Shown here piece by piece: positions 25,221-32,002 of a DNA stretch of 53,653 nt (its first letter is position 1; the number at the start of each line of letters is the position of its first letter). The notes under the pieces are model-generated. The model saw only the letters and a program-made list of their open reading frames with translations. It made no database searches and was not told the origin of the DNA. The DNA is from a virus. Location of the stretch: the IMG/VR virus record IMGVR_UViG_3300009503_000040, positions 1 to 53,653 of that record. One strand, 5' to 3'. The position numbers and the translations under genes were made by a program.

Positions 25221-26229
25221 CAATAAATCCACCAGTTATATTTCTTGAAGTGGCAAAAGTGAGGTCAACGCCTTGACTCTTATAATAAATTTTTATAGAA
25301 ACCATATATCTATTTCCTTCAGGAGTATCTTGTAAATAATCAAATCTATAAGTTCCTGACATAGAAGAAAACGAATGCCTTTCTAATTCTCTCTGGTTTT
25401 TATATAGTATGAATTCTTTTTCGGTTATTTCTACTCCACCTGGATCTTGAATTTCATAATCAATAATAAGATGATGAAATGGTTTTGAAGGAACTTCATC
25501 TATACTTAAGTTAAACTTTCTTATACAAGATTCATCAACTACACTAAATTTAGGAACAAATAGTTCAGAAAACGGAGATGCTTCTACAAGATTTCTTGTT
25601 CTTGCTTTGATAATAAATTCTCTATCTCTTGGCAAATTAAAAATTTGATAAGAATTTGAATATGGATCAGGTAATGAATTAACTGTTCTATTACTGTAAA
25701 CATTTCCATTAGTATCCGTAACAATAAAGTCCATCCATATTGAACTGTCAGGAAAAGGTAAACAAAGTTTTACTCCAACAGTATCATATATTCTTTGTTC
25801 AAGAGTCAAATAAGGATTACCAAGCGGTTTAGGCCAAAATACTCCTGTTGGGTATATTATATTAGTATAATAAGGAAGCCCATTCTTTATTAATGTCATT
25901 ATCAAATGAACATGTAAATATGCAACTCTATCATATAAAGGTAATTGTTCTACATATTTTTTAAAACATACTTTTCCATTTTCAACATATAATTCAGCCT
26001 CATAATCATTTGATGTTAAACTGTTCCCATTAGCGTCTTTCCACCACAGTCTTACTACTGCCTTTTCTAATATTATAGCTCCTTGCAAGTTTTCATTGAT
26101 TGCAGGGTCAATTGTACCACTAACAGTAATCCCTCCATAAGGAGTATAAGAGTCAGGATACCATAATATAGTATTAAGCCAATTACATATTGGCACATTT
26201 AAATCAGTTGTTCCTAATTTATAAGGCAT
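25207..26229 (-). CDS. Tail structural protein, unknown family
   Basis: A 340-residue beta-rich protein with many aromatic residues. The N-terminal domain (VPICNWLNTILWYPDSYTPYGG, IILEKAVVRLWWKDANGN) and two later Ig/FN3-like sandwiches (GVKLCLPFPDSSIWMDFIV; PFHHLIIDYEIQDPGGVEI) are visible. There is no signal peptide or enzyme motif. It lies between two adaptor genes, so it is probably a neck or tail component. GGAG precedes the start. Confidence 0.65.
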   Translation of the reverse strand: MPYKLGTTDLNVPICNWLNTILWYPDSYTPYGGITVSGTIDPAINENLQGAIILEKAVVRLWWKDANGNSLTSNDYEAELYVENGKVCFKKYVEQLPLYDRVAYLHVHLIMTLIKNGLPYYTNIIYPTGVFWPKPLGNPYLTLEQRIYDTVGVKLCLPFPDSSIWMDFIVTDTNGNVYSNRTVNSLPDPYSNSYQIFNLPRDREFIIKARTRNLVEASPFSELFVPKFSVVDESCIRKFNLSIDEVPSKPFHHLIIDYEIQDPGGVEITEKEFILYKNQRELERHSFSSMSGTYRFDYLQDTPEGNRYMVSIKIYYKSQGVDLTFATSRNITGGFIDGNT

Positions 26230-26244
26230 TGTAAATCTCCTATT

Positions 26245-26865
26245 TTATAAAACTCTTGGTCTTTGTAAATTATTATTGCTTGCTCTATGCGGAATAGGTC
26301 TTAATCTTTTAATTTCCTGATAAAATTCATTCAGTAATTGTGCTCTCGGATTTCCAATAAGAAATTGTGAAATAGCATATAATTCTATTGCTTTATCAAA
26401 ATACTCTGGAATTACAGGCTCAGTATTTTCATTTATTTTAATTTCTGATGAATTTAGATGAACAATTAATTTTAATACATCACCATTAAATTCAGCTGTA
26501 GGTTTCGGATATATTCTTAATTGATTATCATAAATAGTCCCAATAATAGGCTGCGTAACAGTTATATATTGAGAATTAATTTTATCTATAAATTCTTTAT
26601 TAGGAATAATATTAAATTCATACCGCCAGCTCTCAGGAATTTCTGCTGCTTTTACTGAAGCAACTTTTGGTATAGAATAACTATCTGCATGAGTTTGAAT
26701 AGTAATCGAAATTTTTTTTATGAAATTTACTTCCGATATAATTATATCCTGTGCTGATTTTAATTCGGCATATAATTCTTCATCTGTTATTTCTGAAGAT
26801 GAAATACCATATAATTTTAACTTGTTTAATACACGCCCTTTAATATTTGTGCTTCTATTGACCAT
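26245..26865 (-). CDS. Head-tail adaptor-like protein
   Basis: A 206-residue protein of the connector type: an N-terminal helical part (SSEITDEELYAELKSAQDIIISEVNFIKK), a beta domain (ISITIQTHADSYSIPKVASVKAAEIP, VTQPIIGTIYDNQLRIYPKP) and a C-terminal helix (PEYFDKAIELYAISQFLIGN). The phrase with a valine-rich strand followed by NQLRIYPKP is typical of phage adaptors. It directly follows the capsid block and overlaps the previous gene by 11 bp. Confidence 0.65.
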   Translation of the reverse strand: MVNRSTNIKGRVLNKLKLYGISSSEITDEELYAELKSAQDIIISEVNFIKKISITIQTHADSYSIPKVASVKAAEIPESWRYEFNIIPNKEFIDKINSQYITVTQPIIGTIYDNQLRIYPKPTAEFNGDVLKLIVHLNSSEIKINENTEPVIPEYFDKAIELYAISQFLIGNPRAQLLNEFYQEIKRLRPIPHRASNNNLQRPRVL

Positions 26866-27382
26866 CCCTTATTTTAATTTCTTGAATAATTTTATCTATT
26901 AATCTTTCATTCTTTAAATTGCCAGTTGATAAGCCAAGAATTTTTGCTATTTCAATTAATTCTTTCCTCCCTAATTTCAATAATGCTTCTTCTATGTTTG
27001 AATGATTTTCTTCTAAAAAATCAACTGGGTCAAATTCAGTTGAGTTTTTTTCATTATGGGAATCCATTCCTTTGTGGATATCTTCCGAAGGAATGTGGTC
27101 GTCCATCCCTTCGGGAGATATCCACATCCCTTTTGGAGAAGTTGCATCATCTTTATTTTCATTTTCATCATCCGCTGAGGCAAATTGATAAATATGCGGA
27201 TACGCTTTTGTATATATCTCTGCAATGTCATCTGGGATTTCAATTGGTTCTTTAGCTTTGAAATTGATTACAATATCTTTCCCATTTTCTTTCCCGTTGT
27301 GTTCTGTCGTATTTCTTATTTTATTTAATCTTTTAGTTGAGATTACAAGTAGTTTGTCAACTTTTGAAACTACGATTGCCAT
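26855..27382 (-). CDS. Head-region protein with C-terminal HeH/SAP-like helices
   Basis: About 175 residues from MAIVVSKVDK, chosen for the GGGAG site upstream; an earlier ATG at 27418 would overlap a hairpin. The N-terminal beta part (VSKVDKLLVISTKRLNKI, DIVINFKAKEPIEIPDDIAEIYTKA) is followed by an acidic linker and a helix-extended-loop-helix of the LEM/SAP/HeH type (ALLKLGRKELIEIAKILGLSTG). The linker consists largely of a composite palindromic element. It lies between the decoration protein and the adaptors, so it is probably a minor head protein. Confidence 0.65.
   Translation of the reverse strand: MAIVVSKVDKLLVISTKRLNKIRNTTEHNGKENGKDIVINFKAKEPIEIPDDIAEIYTKAYPHIYQFASADDENENKDDATSPKGMWISPEGMDDHIPSEDIHKGMDSHNEKNSTEFDPVDFLEENHSNIEEALLKLGRKELIEIAKILGLSTGNLKNERLIDKIIQEIKIRDGQ
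27058..27140 (-). repeat. Composite palindromic element (about 83 bp), translated
   Basis: Several units in series with a perfect GTGGATATC / GATATCCAC inverted pair (27074-27082 and 27117-27125). It is read as a linker containing SPKGMWISPEGMDDHIPSED and KGMDSH between two domains of a head protein. The same composite arrangement occurs in an intergenic region at 43806-43870. Confidence 0.85.
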
Positions 27383-27413
27383 TTTTAATCTCCCTTTGTT
27401 TTCTAAAAATTTA

Positions 27414-27432
27414 GCCACTCCTCAGGAGTGGC
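27414..27432 (-). terminator. Hairpin between decoration and head-protein genes
   Basis: A perfect 8-bp stem (GCCACTCC / GGAGTGGC) with a 3-base loop, followed on the minus strand by TAAATTTTTAG. It may reduce downstream expression after the highly expressed capsid genes, or protect mRNA ends. Confidence 0.6.
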
Positions 27433-27438
27433 ATTTGA

Positions 27439-27786
27439 TTAAGTTTCCTGTGTAAATGTCAATGAATACCAATCACCTGCAACTGCAGGCGTAGATTTAG
27501 TTTTATGTATATACAGCTTTGGTGTTGCAAGCTTAGGTGCTATTATTATTGTCCCTATCGGCGTTGCTGCATAATTTGTTAATGTTGGAGCTGTCGTTCC
27601 TTCATATTTCAAAATGAAAGTTTTATTTTCTTTGCCATTCTGGTCTTTGCCTGTAAAACCAATAAATTGTGAAAGTGTGCCTTCCTGTGCTTCTGTCAAA
27701 CCAAGTATATCTCGTGGTCTGTCACTTTCATAAAGCGAGCTCCAGCCTGCTCTTTTTCCTGCTTCTGCTCCTAATTCTGATGCCAT
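27439..27786 (-). CDS. Putative head decoration/stabilisation protein
   Basis: About 115 residues from MASELGAEAGKR, chosen because AAAGGAGAT lies just upstream of that ATG. The protein is beta-rich with QFIGFTGKDQNGKENKTFILKYEGTT and GTIIIAPKLATPKLYIHK. It lies directly after the major capsid gene, where capsid decoration or head-stabilising proteins are typically encoded. No family was firmly recognised. Confidence 0.6.
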   Translation of the reverse strand: MASELGAEAGKRAGWSSLYESDRPRDILGLTEAQEGTLSQFIGFTGKDQNGKENKTFILKYEGTTAPTLTNYAATPIGTIIIAPKLATPKLYIHKTKSTPAVAGDWYSLTFTQET

Positions 27787-27805
27787 ATTTTTATCTCCTT
27801 TATTT

Positions 27806-29089
27806 TTACCATGATGGATTGTTTGGTGAATAAGTTGCAATTACAAGCGATGATGTATTGCCAATAAATTCACTCGGACTTAAGAAACCATCATAATCAT
27901 ATCTGTCTGCTCTTGTATAACCAATTACAGTGTATGAGCTCTCCCCTCTTACATTATCATAATCAGCAGTTCTGTTCTTAAATCCTAATGGAACTGTATG
28001 CCCGCACATTACAGCAGATGCACCAATATAAACAGCTAACTTTCGGTCAGATTCATGAACAGCATTCTCAAGTGGATTTGGATTCCCGTAATTAATTATT
28101 CCTCTTGATGAATCATAACCTGTATCTCCTGACGTCCAAACTCCTGGATTATTAATATCAACAAGAATTAAAACACCTTCTACTAAATGTGCTTCATAAG
28201 CTCCAGTGAATAACGGTGCATTGTTTCCTTCCTTCGTAACTAAAGCAATATGTAATTCTTTGAATAGTGGGTCTTGTGCTAATTGCGCCATTTGTGCATC
28301 GTTAATTACAAGTATTCCTTTTACCTTGAAATTACCTGCTGTTGTCGGAACAATCATGTGTCTCGAACCATATATTTGTGCATTCCTGACAACTTGCATT
28401 GTCATCTTATCGTTTGAGTCTAATGCATCTAATTGAGTTTTTATTGCATTCTCATAGGCTTCAGGGTCTGGGTCAAATGGCACTCTTCCATATCCAGCAA
28501 CATAAAAATTCGGATGACTTCTTTGTTTAATAACATCTCCAAATCCGCCTTCGCTCTTAGGTGCAAGTATATTATCTGAAAATCCTCGATATAGTGCATC
28601 ATAAGGTGCATAAGCCTGCCATCTCTGATTATAATGAATAAATTCATCTTTAAGATTGTCCCATATCTGCATTAACATTTTTGGTGTCAATGCCTGTTCG
28701 CCCATCAGTCCATCTCTCGTCTTGACTGGTCTTCTGACTTGGTTAATCAGACATCGGTTATATACCCAGTTGATATCTTCCTCATTACCTTCAGCTTGGT
28801 TATCACCATAGATTGGCTTTTTGCGTAATGGAAGCTTGATTGGAACATCAATTGAATGTCCGCCCATGTGATTCCAATCAGTTAATACTTCTATTGGTTT
28901 CCCTGTCGGTCTTAATGTCCTTGCTTGAACAGAACCAAACGGAACACTCTTAGGATATCCATGTTCATCAGTCCCGCCTATATGACCAATCATTTCTGCC
29001 CATACTGGAATTTGAGTCCACTGTGATTTTCTCATTTTCTGACTTAAGGCATCACGATACATTCTTAAGTCACTATTTATAATTCCCAT
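27806..29089 (-). CDS. Major capsid protein, N4-gp56 type
   Basis: A 427-residue protein with the plan of N4 gp56-family capsids: N-terminal LRMYRDALSQKMRKSQWTQIP, a positively charged conserved stretch (GQPKSV-type PYGSVQARTLRPTGKPIEVL, seen in part), a spine-helix region with YNQRWQAYAPYDALYRG, and a C-terminal beta domain (AVYIGASAVMCGHTVPLGFKN, DYDGFLSPSEFIGNTSSLVIATYSP). It builds the icosahedral shell with the HK97 fold. It lies between the scaffold and decoration genes in the standard order. Confidence 0.85.
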   Translation of the reverse strand: MGIINSDLRMYRDALSQKMRKSQWTQIPVWAEMIGHIGGTDEHGYPKSVPFGSVQARTLRPTGKPIEVLTDWNHMGGHSIDVPIKLPLRKKPIYGDNQAEGNEEDINWVYNRCLINQVRRPVKTRDGLMGEQALTPKMLMQIWDNLKDEFIHYNQRWQAYAPYDALYRGFSDNILAPKSEGGFGDVIKQRSHPNFYVAGYGRVPFDPDPEAYENAIKTQLDALDSNDKMTMQVVRNAQIYGSRHMIVPTTAGNFKVKGILVINDAQMAQLAQDPLFKELHIALVTKEGNNAPLFTGAYEAHLVEGVLILVDINNPGVWTSGDTGYDSSRGIINYGNPNPLENAVHESDRKLAVYIGASAVMCGHTVPLGFKNRTADYDNVRGESSYTVIGYTRADRYDYDGFLSPSEFIGNTSSLVIATYSPNNPSW

Positions 29090-29116
29090 ATTATAATCTC
29101 CTTAAAATTTTTCCGA

Positions 29117-30436
29117 TTAATAACTGTATTTATTCTTAATGCTTTCTATTATTTTATCAAGAGTAGCATCATCTGTTATTTTTTGAATTTCATCTGGATT
29201 AACCGCAACTGTTTTACTTCCTTTCGTTCCCGTTGGAATTTTCAAATTCTCATCCTTCAGTCTTTCCACTTCTGTTCTTGTCTTCTTAGACTTATTATTA
29301 ACAATCTGCGTAAGAATCTTTGCATTATTTTCATATATAAATTTCTTGGCAAGCTGTCCTTTCTTAAGAAGCGGAATTCTGCCTATCCTTCCTATAACAT
29401 TCGTATCAATTCCATCTCCATTTAACATCAATGAATTGAGAAATTCATTATAATAACTTCCGTTTTCATCTTTGGTCAATGTCAAATCAATTCCTAAATC
29501 TTTTTCAGTAATGCCGTATTTATCAAGTTCTGATTTAATAATTTTAACTTCTTCTTCTAGTGCTTTATTGTTTATTTCACGAAAGTTATCATTGATATTT
29601 TTTAGTTTAGTCAGATTTTCATCGTTGAGCAAAGGAAGTAATTCTGTAGGTGATTCATTATATAAATTTTTCAGATGTGTTTGAGCATAAATTACCTTGC
29701 GTAATTCTGTTTTAACATCATTATTGATGGTTTCCAAATCACGCAGGTATTTATTTACTGATAGAAATCCTCCTGTTTCAAGAAGCTCTCTTTCCCATTC
29801 TTTGTATTCTTCAGAATTCATATCTTCAGGCATATCAGGATAAAGCTTTTTCAACCTTTTTATAGTTTCCTGCTGAAGAATACTTTTAATTGTTTCATCT
29901 TCTTCAGGTAATACAGGCAGTTCAAATTTTTCCTGTCCGCCGCTTTTTTCAATAGGCTTTGGTTCTGGTTCTTTATCAGTTTTGCCTATTTCTTTTTGAA
30001 CAGAAATCAGTGCTTTAATTAAATCTTTATCATTCTTGAATAGCACTGCATTAACTATTGCCTTTTCGAGTTCCTCTCTTGGTTTATCTTTATACTTCAT
30101 TAATATTGCCCGATATTCCTCAGGCTGTTGGTTTATTATTTCTTCTGTTAAAAGGAACTCTTTTTCTGATTTGTTTTTTTCTTCTGCTGCATTTTCTTCT
30201 TCCTCATTAAATTCGGTTTTATCCTCTGCCTCTTCAGAAGTATCCTCACCTTTATTAGGTTTATCGGGTTCTGATTCAGCTGATGCGGTATCCGTTCCGG
30301 GCGCATCATATTTTTCTTTAATGAGTTCTATTGCAGCGTCAATTTCTTCATCATCAGTAAGATTTTTAATTACTTCTGCTCTTTCGTCTTCTTCTATAAA
30401 TTCAGGTTCATCTTCTAATGTATATTGATTTGGCAT
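29117..30436 (-). CDS. Putative scaffolding protein
   Basis: A 439-residue very acidic protein. The N-terminal 150 residues are Glu/Asp-rich and likely disordered or coiled (DEEIDAAIELIKEKYD, EEAEDKTEFNEEEENA). The rest is helical, with a basic C-terminus (KTRTEVERLKDENLKIP, KIIESIKNKYSY). This composition, and the place directly upstream of the major capsid gene, fit a capsid scaffold that is removed during maturation. No protease motif was noticed. It has a good AAGGAGG site and is preceded by terminator B. Confidence 0.75.
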   Translation of the reverse strand: MPNQYTLEDEPEFIEEDERAEVIKNLTDDEEIDAAIELIKEKYDAPGTDTASAESEPDKPNKGEDTSEEAEDKTEFNEEEENAAEEKNKSEKEFLLTEEIINQQPEEYRAILMKYKDKPREELEKAIVNAVLFKNDKDLIKALISVQKEIGKTDKEPEPKPIEKSGGQEKFELPVLPEEDETIKSILQQETIKRLKKLYPDMPEDMNSEEYKEWERELLETGGFLSVNKYLRDLETINNDVKTELRKVIYAQTHLKNLYNESPTELLPLLNDENLTKLKNINDNFREINNKALEEEVKIIKSELDKYGITEKDLGIDLTLTKDENGSYYNEFLNSLMLNGDGIDTNVIGRIGRIPLLKKGQLAKKFIYENNAKILTQIVNNKSKKTRTEVERLKDENLKIPTGTKGSKTVAVNPDEIQKITDDATLDKIIESIKNKYSY

Positions 30437-30457
30437 GCATTCCTCCTTTTTAAAATG

Positions 30458-30494
30458 AAAAAGACGATTACTATCCTTTCAGATTGTAATCGCC
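30458..30494 (-). terminator. Terminator/attenuator hairpin B
   Basis: On the minus strand GGCGATTAC pairs with GTAATCGTC, followed by TTTTTC. It lies about 25 bp upstream of the scaffold start, so it may act as an attenuator rather than a simple operon end. It belongs to the same family as 15855-15896 and 31143-31182. Confidence 0.75.
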
Positions 30495-30556
30495 TCTTGT
30501 TATCGAGTTACGATTTATCCGCCTTTGGCGGATTTATCCGCCATTTTTTTGGCGGG
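30495..30556 (-). promoter_or_regulatory. Conserved leader box and two GC palindromes
   Basis: Plus-strand order: CTCTTGTTATCGAGTTACGA, then TCCGCC-TTT-GGCGGA (30518-30532) and TCCGCC-8 nt-GGCGGG (30537-30556). The box matches those beside hairpins A and C. The second palindrome has the same 20-bp design as the translated pair at 10451-10494. Confidence 0.55.
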
Positions 30557-30575
30557 GTATCAAATCAGTTACAAA

Positions 30576-30764
30576 TTATTTATTAAAATACAATTTTGCA
30601 TTCCTTGCAAATCTTGCCTGCAGCCTTGTTTTTGCATCAAATTCTTTTGGATGTTCTAAAACATATTCAGCAAATTCTTGAACGTCCATATTATACCTTT
30701 TTGCTTTAGCAGTAAAAATTCCTTTATGCTTTGGATTAATAAATATTTTTGATTTCCTGTTCAT
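30576..30764 (-). CDS. Small conserved-type phage head-region protein
   Basis: A 62-residue basic protein: INPKHKGIFTAKAKRYNMDVQEFAEYVL and a closing RLQARFARNAKLYFNK. Small proteins with an initial 'PKHKG' and a final 'RARFARNAKKW'-like helix are common between portal and scaffold genes in phages. Their function is not established, and the resemblance is from memory of the pattern. Confidence 0.7.
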   Translation of the reverse strand: MNRKSKIFINPKHKGIFTAKAKRYNMDVQEFAEYVLEHPKEFDAKTRLQARFARNAKLYFNK

Positions 30765-30786
30765 TTTTCTCTTCTTTACATAATTT

Positions 30787-30821
30787 ATTCGCCTTTGGCG
30801 AATTTATTCGCCTTTGGCGAT
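30787..30821 (-). repeat. Two tandem ATTCGCC-TTT-GGCGAAT hairpins
   Basis: A perfect palindrome at 30787-30803 and a near-perfect one at 30806-30821, 2 bp apart, repeating the arrangement at 12505-12540. The second covers the last codons (AKGE) and stop region of the gene ending at 30804. Confidence 0.8.
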
Positions 30822-31118
30822 TTGAATTATTTCTTCATCACTCTTGCCGAAAAAGTTTTTCGCATATTTTGTAAACTCATCAAAGCTGTCAAATATTTTG
30901 GTAAAATGTTTGTATGAACTTTCTACAAGACCATTTTTTTGTGGTTTTGTTGGAAGTCCCTCAATATCTACATCAGCCATTACTTTGCCGTCAACTTCCT
31001 TTATTCTAATGGAAGTAGATATTTTATTTTTCTTTAAATCTTTTGCAAGATTAAACTTTTCTATTACTCTTTCCTTTGCAGTTTTCCTATCTTCTTCCAA
31101 AGGAATGGATTCCCACAT
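30804..31118 (-). CDS. Hypothetical protein starting with a palindromic element
   Basis: About 104 residues from the ATG at 31118, which has a strong GGGAGGTG site. The protein begins MWESIPLEEDRK, so the 20-bp element forms its N-terminus right after the start codon. The rest is charged and helical/beta (STSIRIKEVDGKVMADVDIEG; FTKIFDSFDEFTKYAKNFF) with no recognised family. Lying between portal-side small genes and the scaffold, it may be a minor head or regulatory protein. Confidence 0.65.
   Translation of the reverse strand: MWESIPLEEDRKTAKERVIEKFNLAKDLKKNKISTSIRIKEVDGKVMADVDIEGLPTKPQKNGLVESSYKHFTKIFDSFDEFTKYAKNFFGKSDEEIIQIAKGE
31095..31114 (-). repeat. Palindromic element at a gene start, WESIPLE frame
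   Basis: Exact consensus directly behind the ATG at 31118, read as WESIPLEE. Confidence 0.85.
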
Positions 31119-31142
31119 TTTTTCACCTCCCAAATAGAAAAT

Positions 31143-31182
31143 AAAAAAGGCAATTACTACCCGATGCCGGGAAATAATCGCC
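31143..31182 (-). terminator. Terminator/attenuator hairpin C
   Basis: On the minus strand GGCGATTA...CCCG pairs with CGGG...TAATTGCC, followed by TTTTTT. It lies about 25 bp upstream of the start at 31118 and downstream of the promoter-like box at 31283-31299. The conserved box CTCTTATTATTGAGTAACGA (31183-31202) adjoins it. Confidence 0.8.
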
Positions 31183-31282
31183 TCTTATTATTGAGTAACG
31201 ATAATTATCTGCTTAAAATCAAATCACAATGAAAACAAATAACAAAATGCTGGTTGAAAATAAATCACAATTAATATTACAC

Positions 31283-31299
31283 TCAAGTTACTTTTTTTT
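31283..31299 (-). promoter_or_regulatory. 17-bp repeated promoter-like box (copy 1)
   Basis: Minus-strand AAAAAAAAGTAACTTGA, identical to 36082-36066, followed by TGTAATATTAAT, which could serve as a -10 region. Both copies lie in noncoding DNA upstream of late gene groups, so a phage-specific promoter or activator site is proposed. Confidence 0.5.
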
Positions 31300-31318
31300 C
31301 ACAAATTATGAGAACAAC

Positions 31319-31543
31319 TTATATCTTTTCACTCGGGTCTGGACTATTCCATCTCCTTTTTCTTTCAGTTGCACTTAAATCCCAATACACTGGTTTCTGT
31401 TTTATACTAAATGATACGCTTGAAAGAATTCTTTTCATTTCTCCTCCGCAATCACAATTATGAACTTTTATATAATCATTTGTATCTTCATAAAACTCTT
31501 TTATATTATTGCATTTTATGCACTTGTAATCATAGAATCGCAT
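31319..31543 (-). CDS. FmdB-like zinc-ribbon protein
   Basis: A 74-residue protein beginning MRFYDYKCIKCNNIKEFYED, followed by NCDCGGEMKRILSS. The CxxC and CxC pairs and the 'Y-x-Y-x-C-x-x-C...GxMKR' pattern match the small FmdB-type zinc-ribbon family. Zinc is probably bound by the four cysteines. The function in phages is unknown; it is encoded near portal and scaffold genes. It overlaps the upstream gene by 14 bp. Confidence 0.8.
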   Translation of the reverse strand: MRFYDYKCIKCNNIKEFYEDTNDYIKVHNCDCGGEMKRILSSVSFSIKQKPVYWDLSATERKRRWNSPDPSEKI

Positions 31544-31751
31544 TTCTTTTATCCCCTCTTTTATCTTCTATAACATTTAATAATTCACTGATATCAATTT
31601 TTGAAAAGAAATATTTGAAATCTTCTGGATTCCCAGAAAAGTTAGCTTCGAAATTAAACCTCATCCTTTTTGCATAAGCACGATGAAGTTTTTCTACCAT
31701 CTCAGCAAATTTTTTATCGCAGTCTTTTATTATTAAATCTGTTATTGCCAT
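31530..31751 (-). CDS. Small hypothetical protein
   Basis: A 73-residue charged, helical protein (DLIIKDCDKKFAEMVEKLHRAYAKRM, DFKYFFSKIDISELLNVIED). No family is recognised. Its start overlaps the upstream stop by one base and its end overlaps the zinc-ribbon gene, so it is part of a tightly coupled set of three small genes behind the portal. Confidence 0.65.
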   Translation of the reverse strand: MAITDLIIKDCDKKFAEMVEKLHRAYAKRMRFNFEANFSGNPEDFKYFFSKIDISELLNVIEDKRGDKRNAIL

Positions 31752-31987
31752 TATACTTTAATTTTTTTTGATACTTGTTCTTTTAATTTTTCTATTTCCT
31801 TTTCAGCAATTATTCTGGAAGTATATTTTGTTTTTATATTGTTTATAAACTCTCTCATTTTATTTGCATATTCATGCAGAACTGAATTATTACGTAAAAC
31901 GCAGATTAAAATTAATAACTCTAAAAAATGCCAGAAGTCATTAAAAAAGAAATCGATTATATCATATATAAGTTTTTGCGTAGTCAA
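31751..31987 (-). CDS. Small membrane protein with C-terminal coiled coil
   Basis: A 78-residue protein with a hydrophobic, aromatic-rich N-terminal helix (IIDFFFNDFWHFLELLILICVL) and a charged helical C-terminus (SRIIAEKEIEKLKEQVSKKIKV). Unknown function. It follows the portal gene by 15 bp and overlaps the next gene. Confidence 0.6.
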   Translation of the reverse strand: MTTQKLIYDIIDFFFNDFWHFLELLILICVLRNNSVLHEYANKMREFINNIKTKYTSRIIAEKEIEKLKEQVSKKIKV

Positions 31988-32002
31988 TTATTTAATAACT
32001 CC

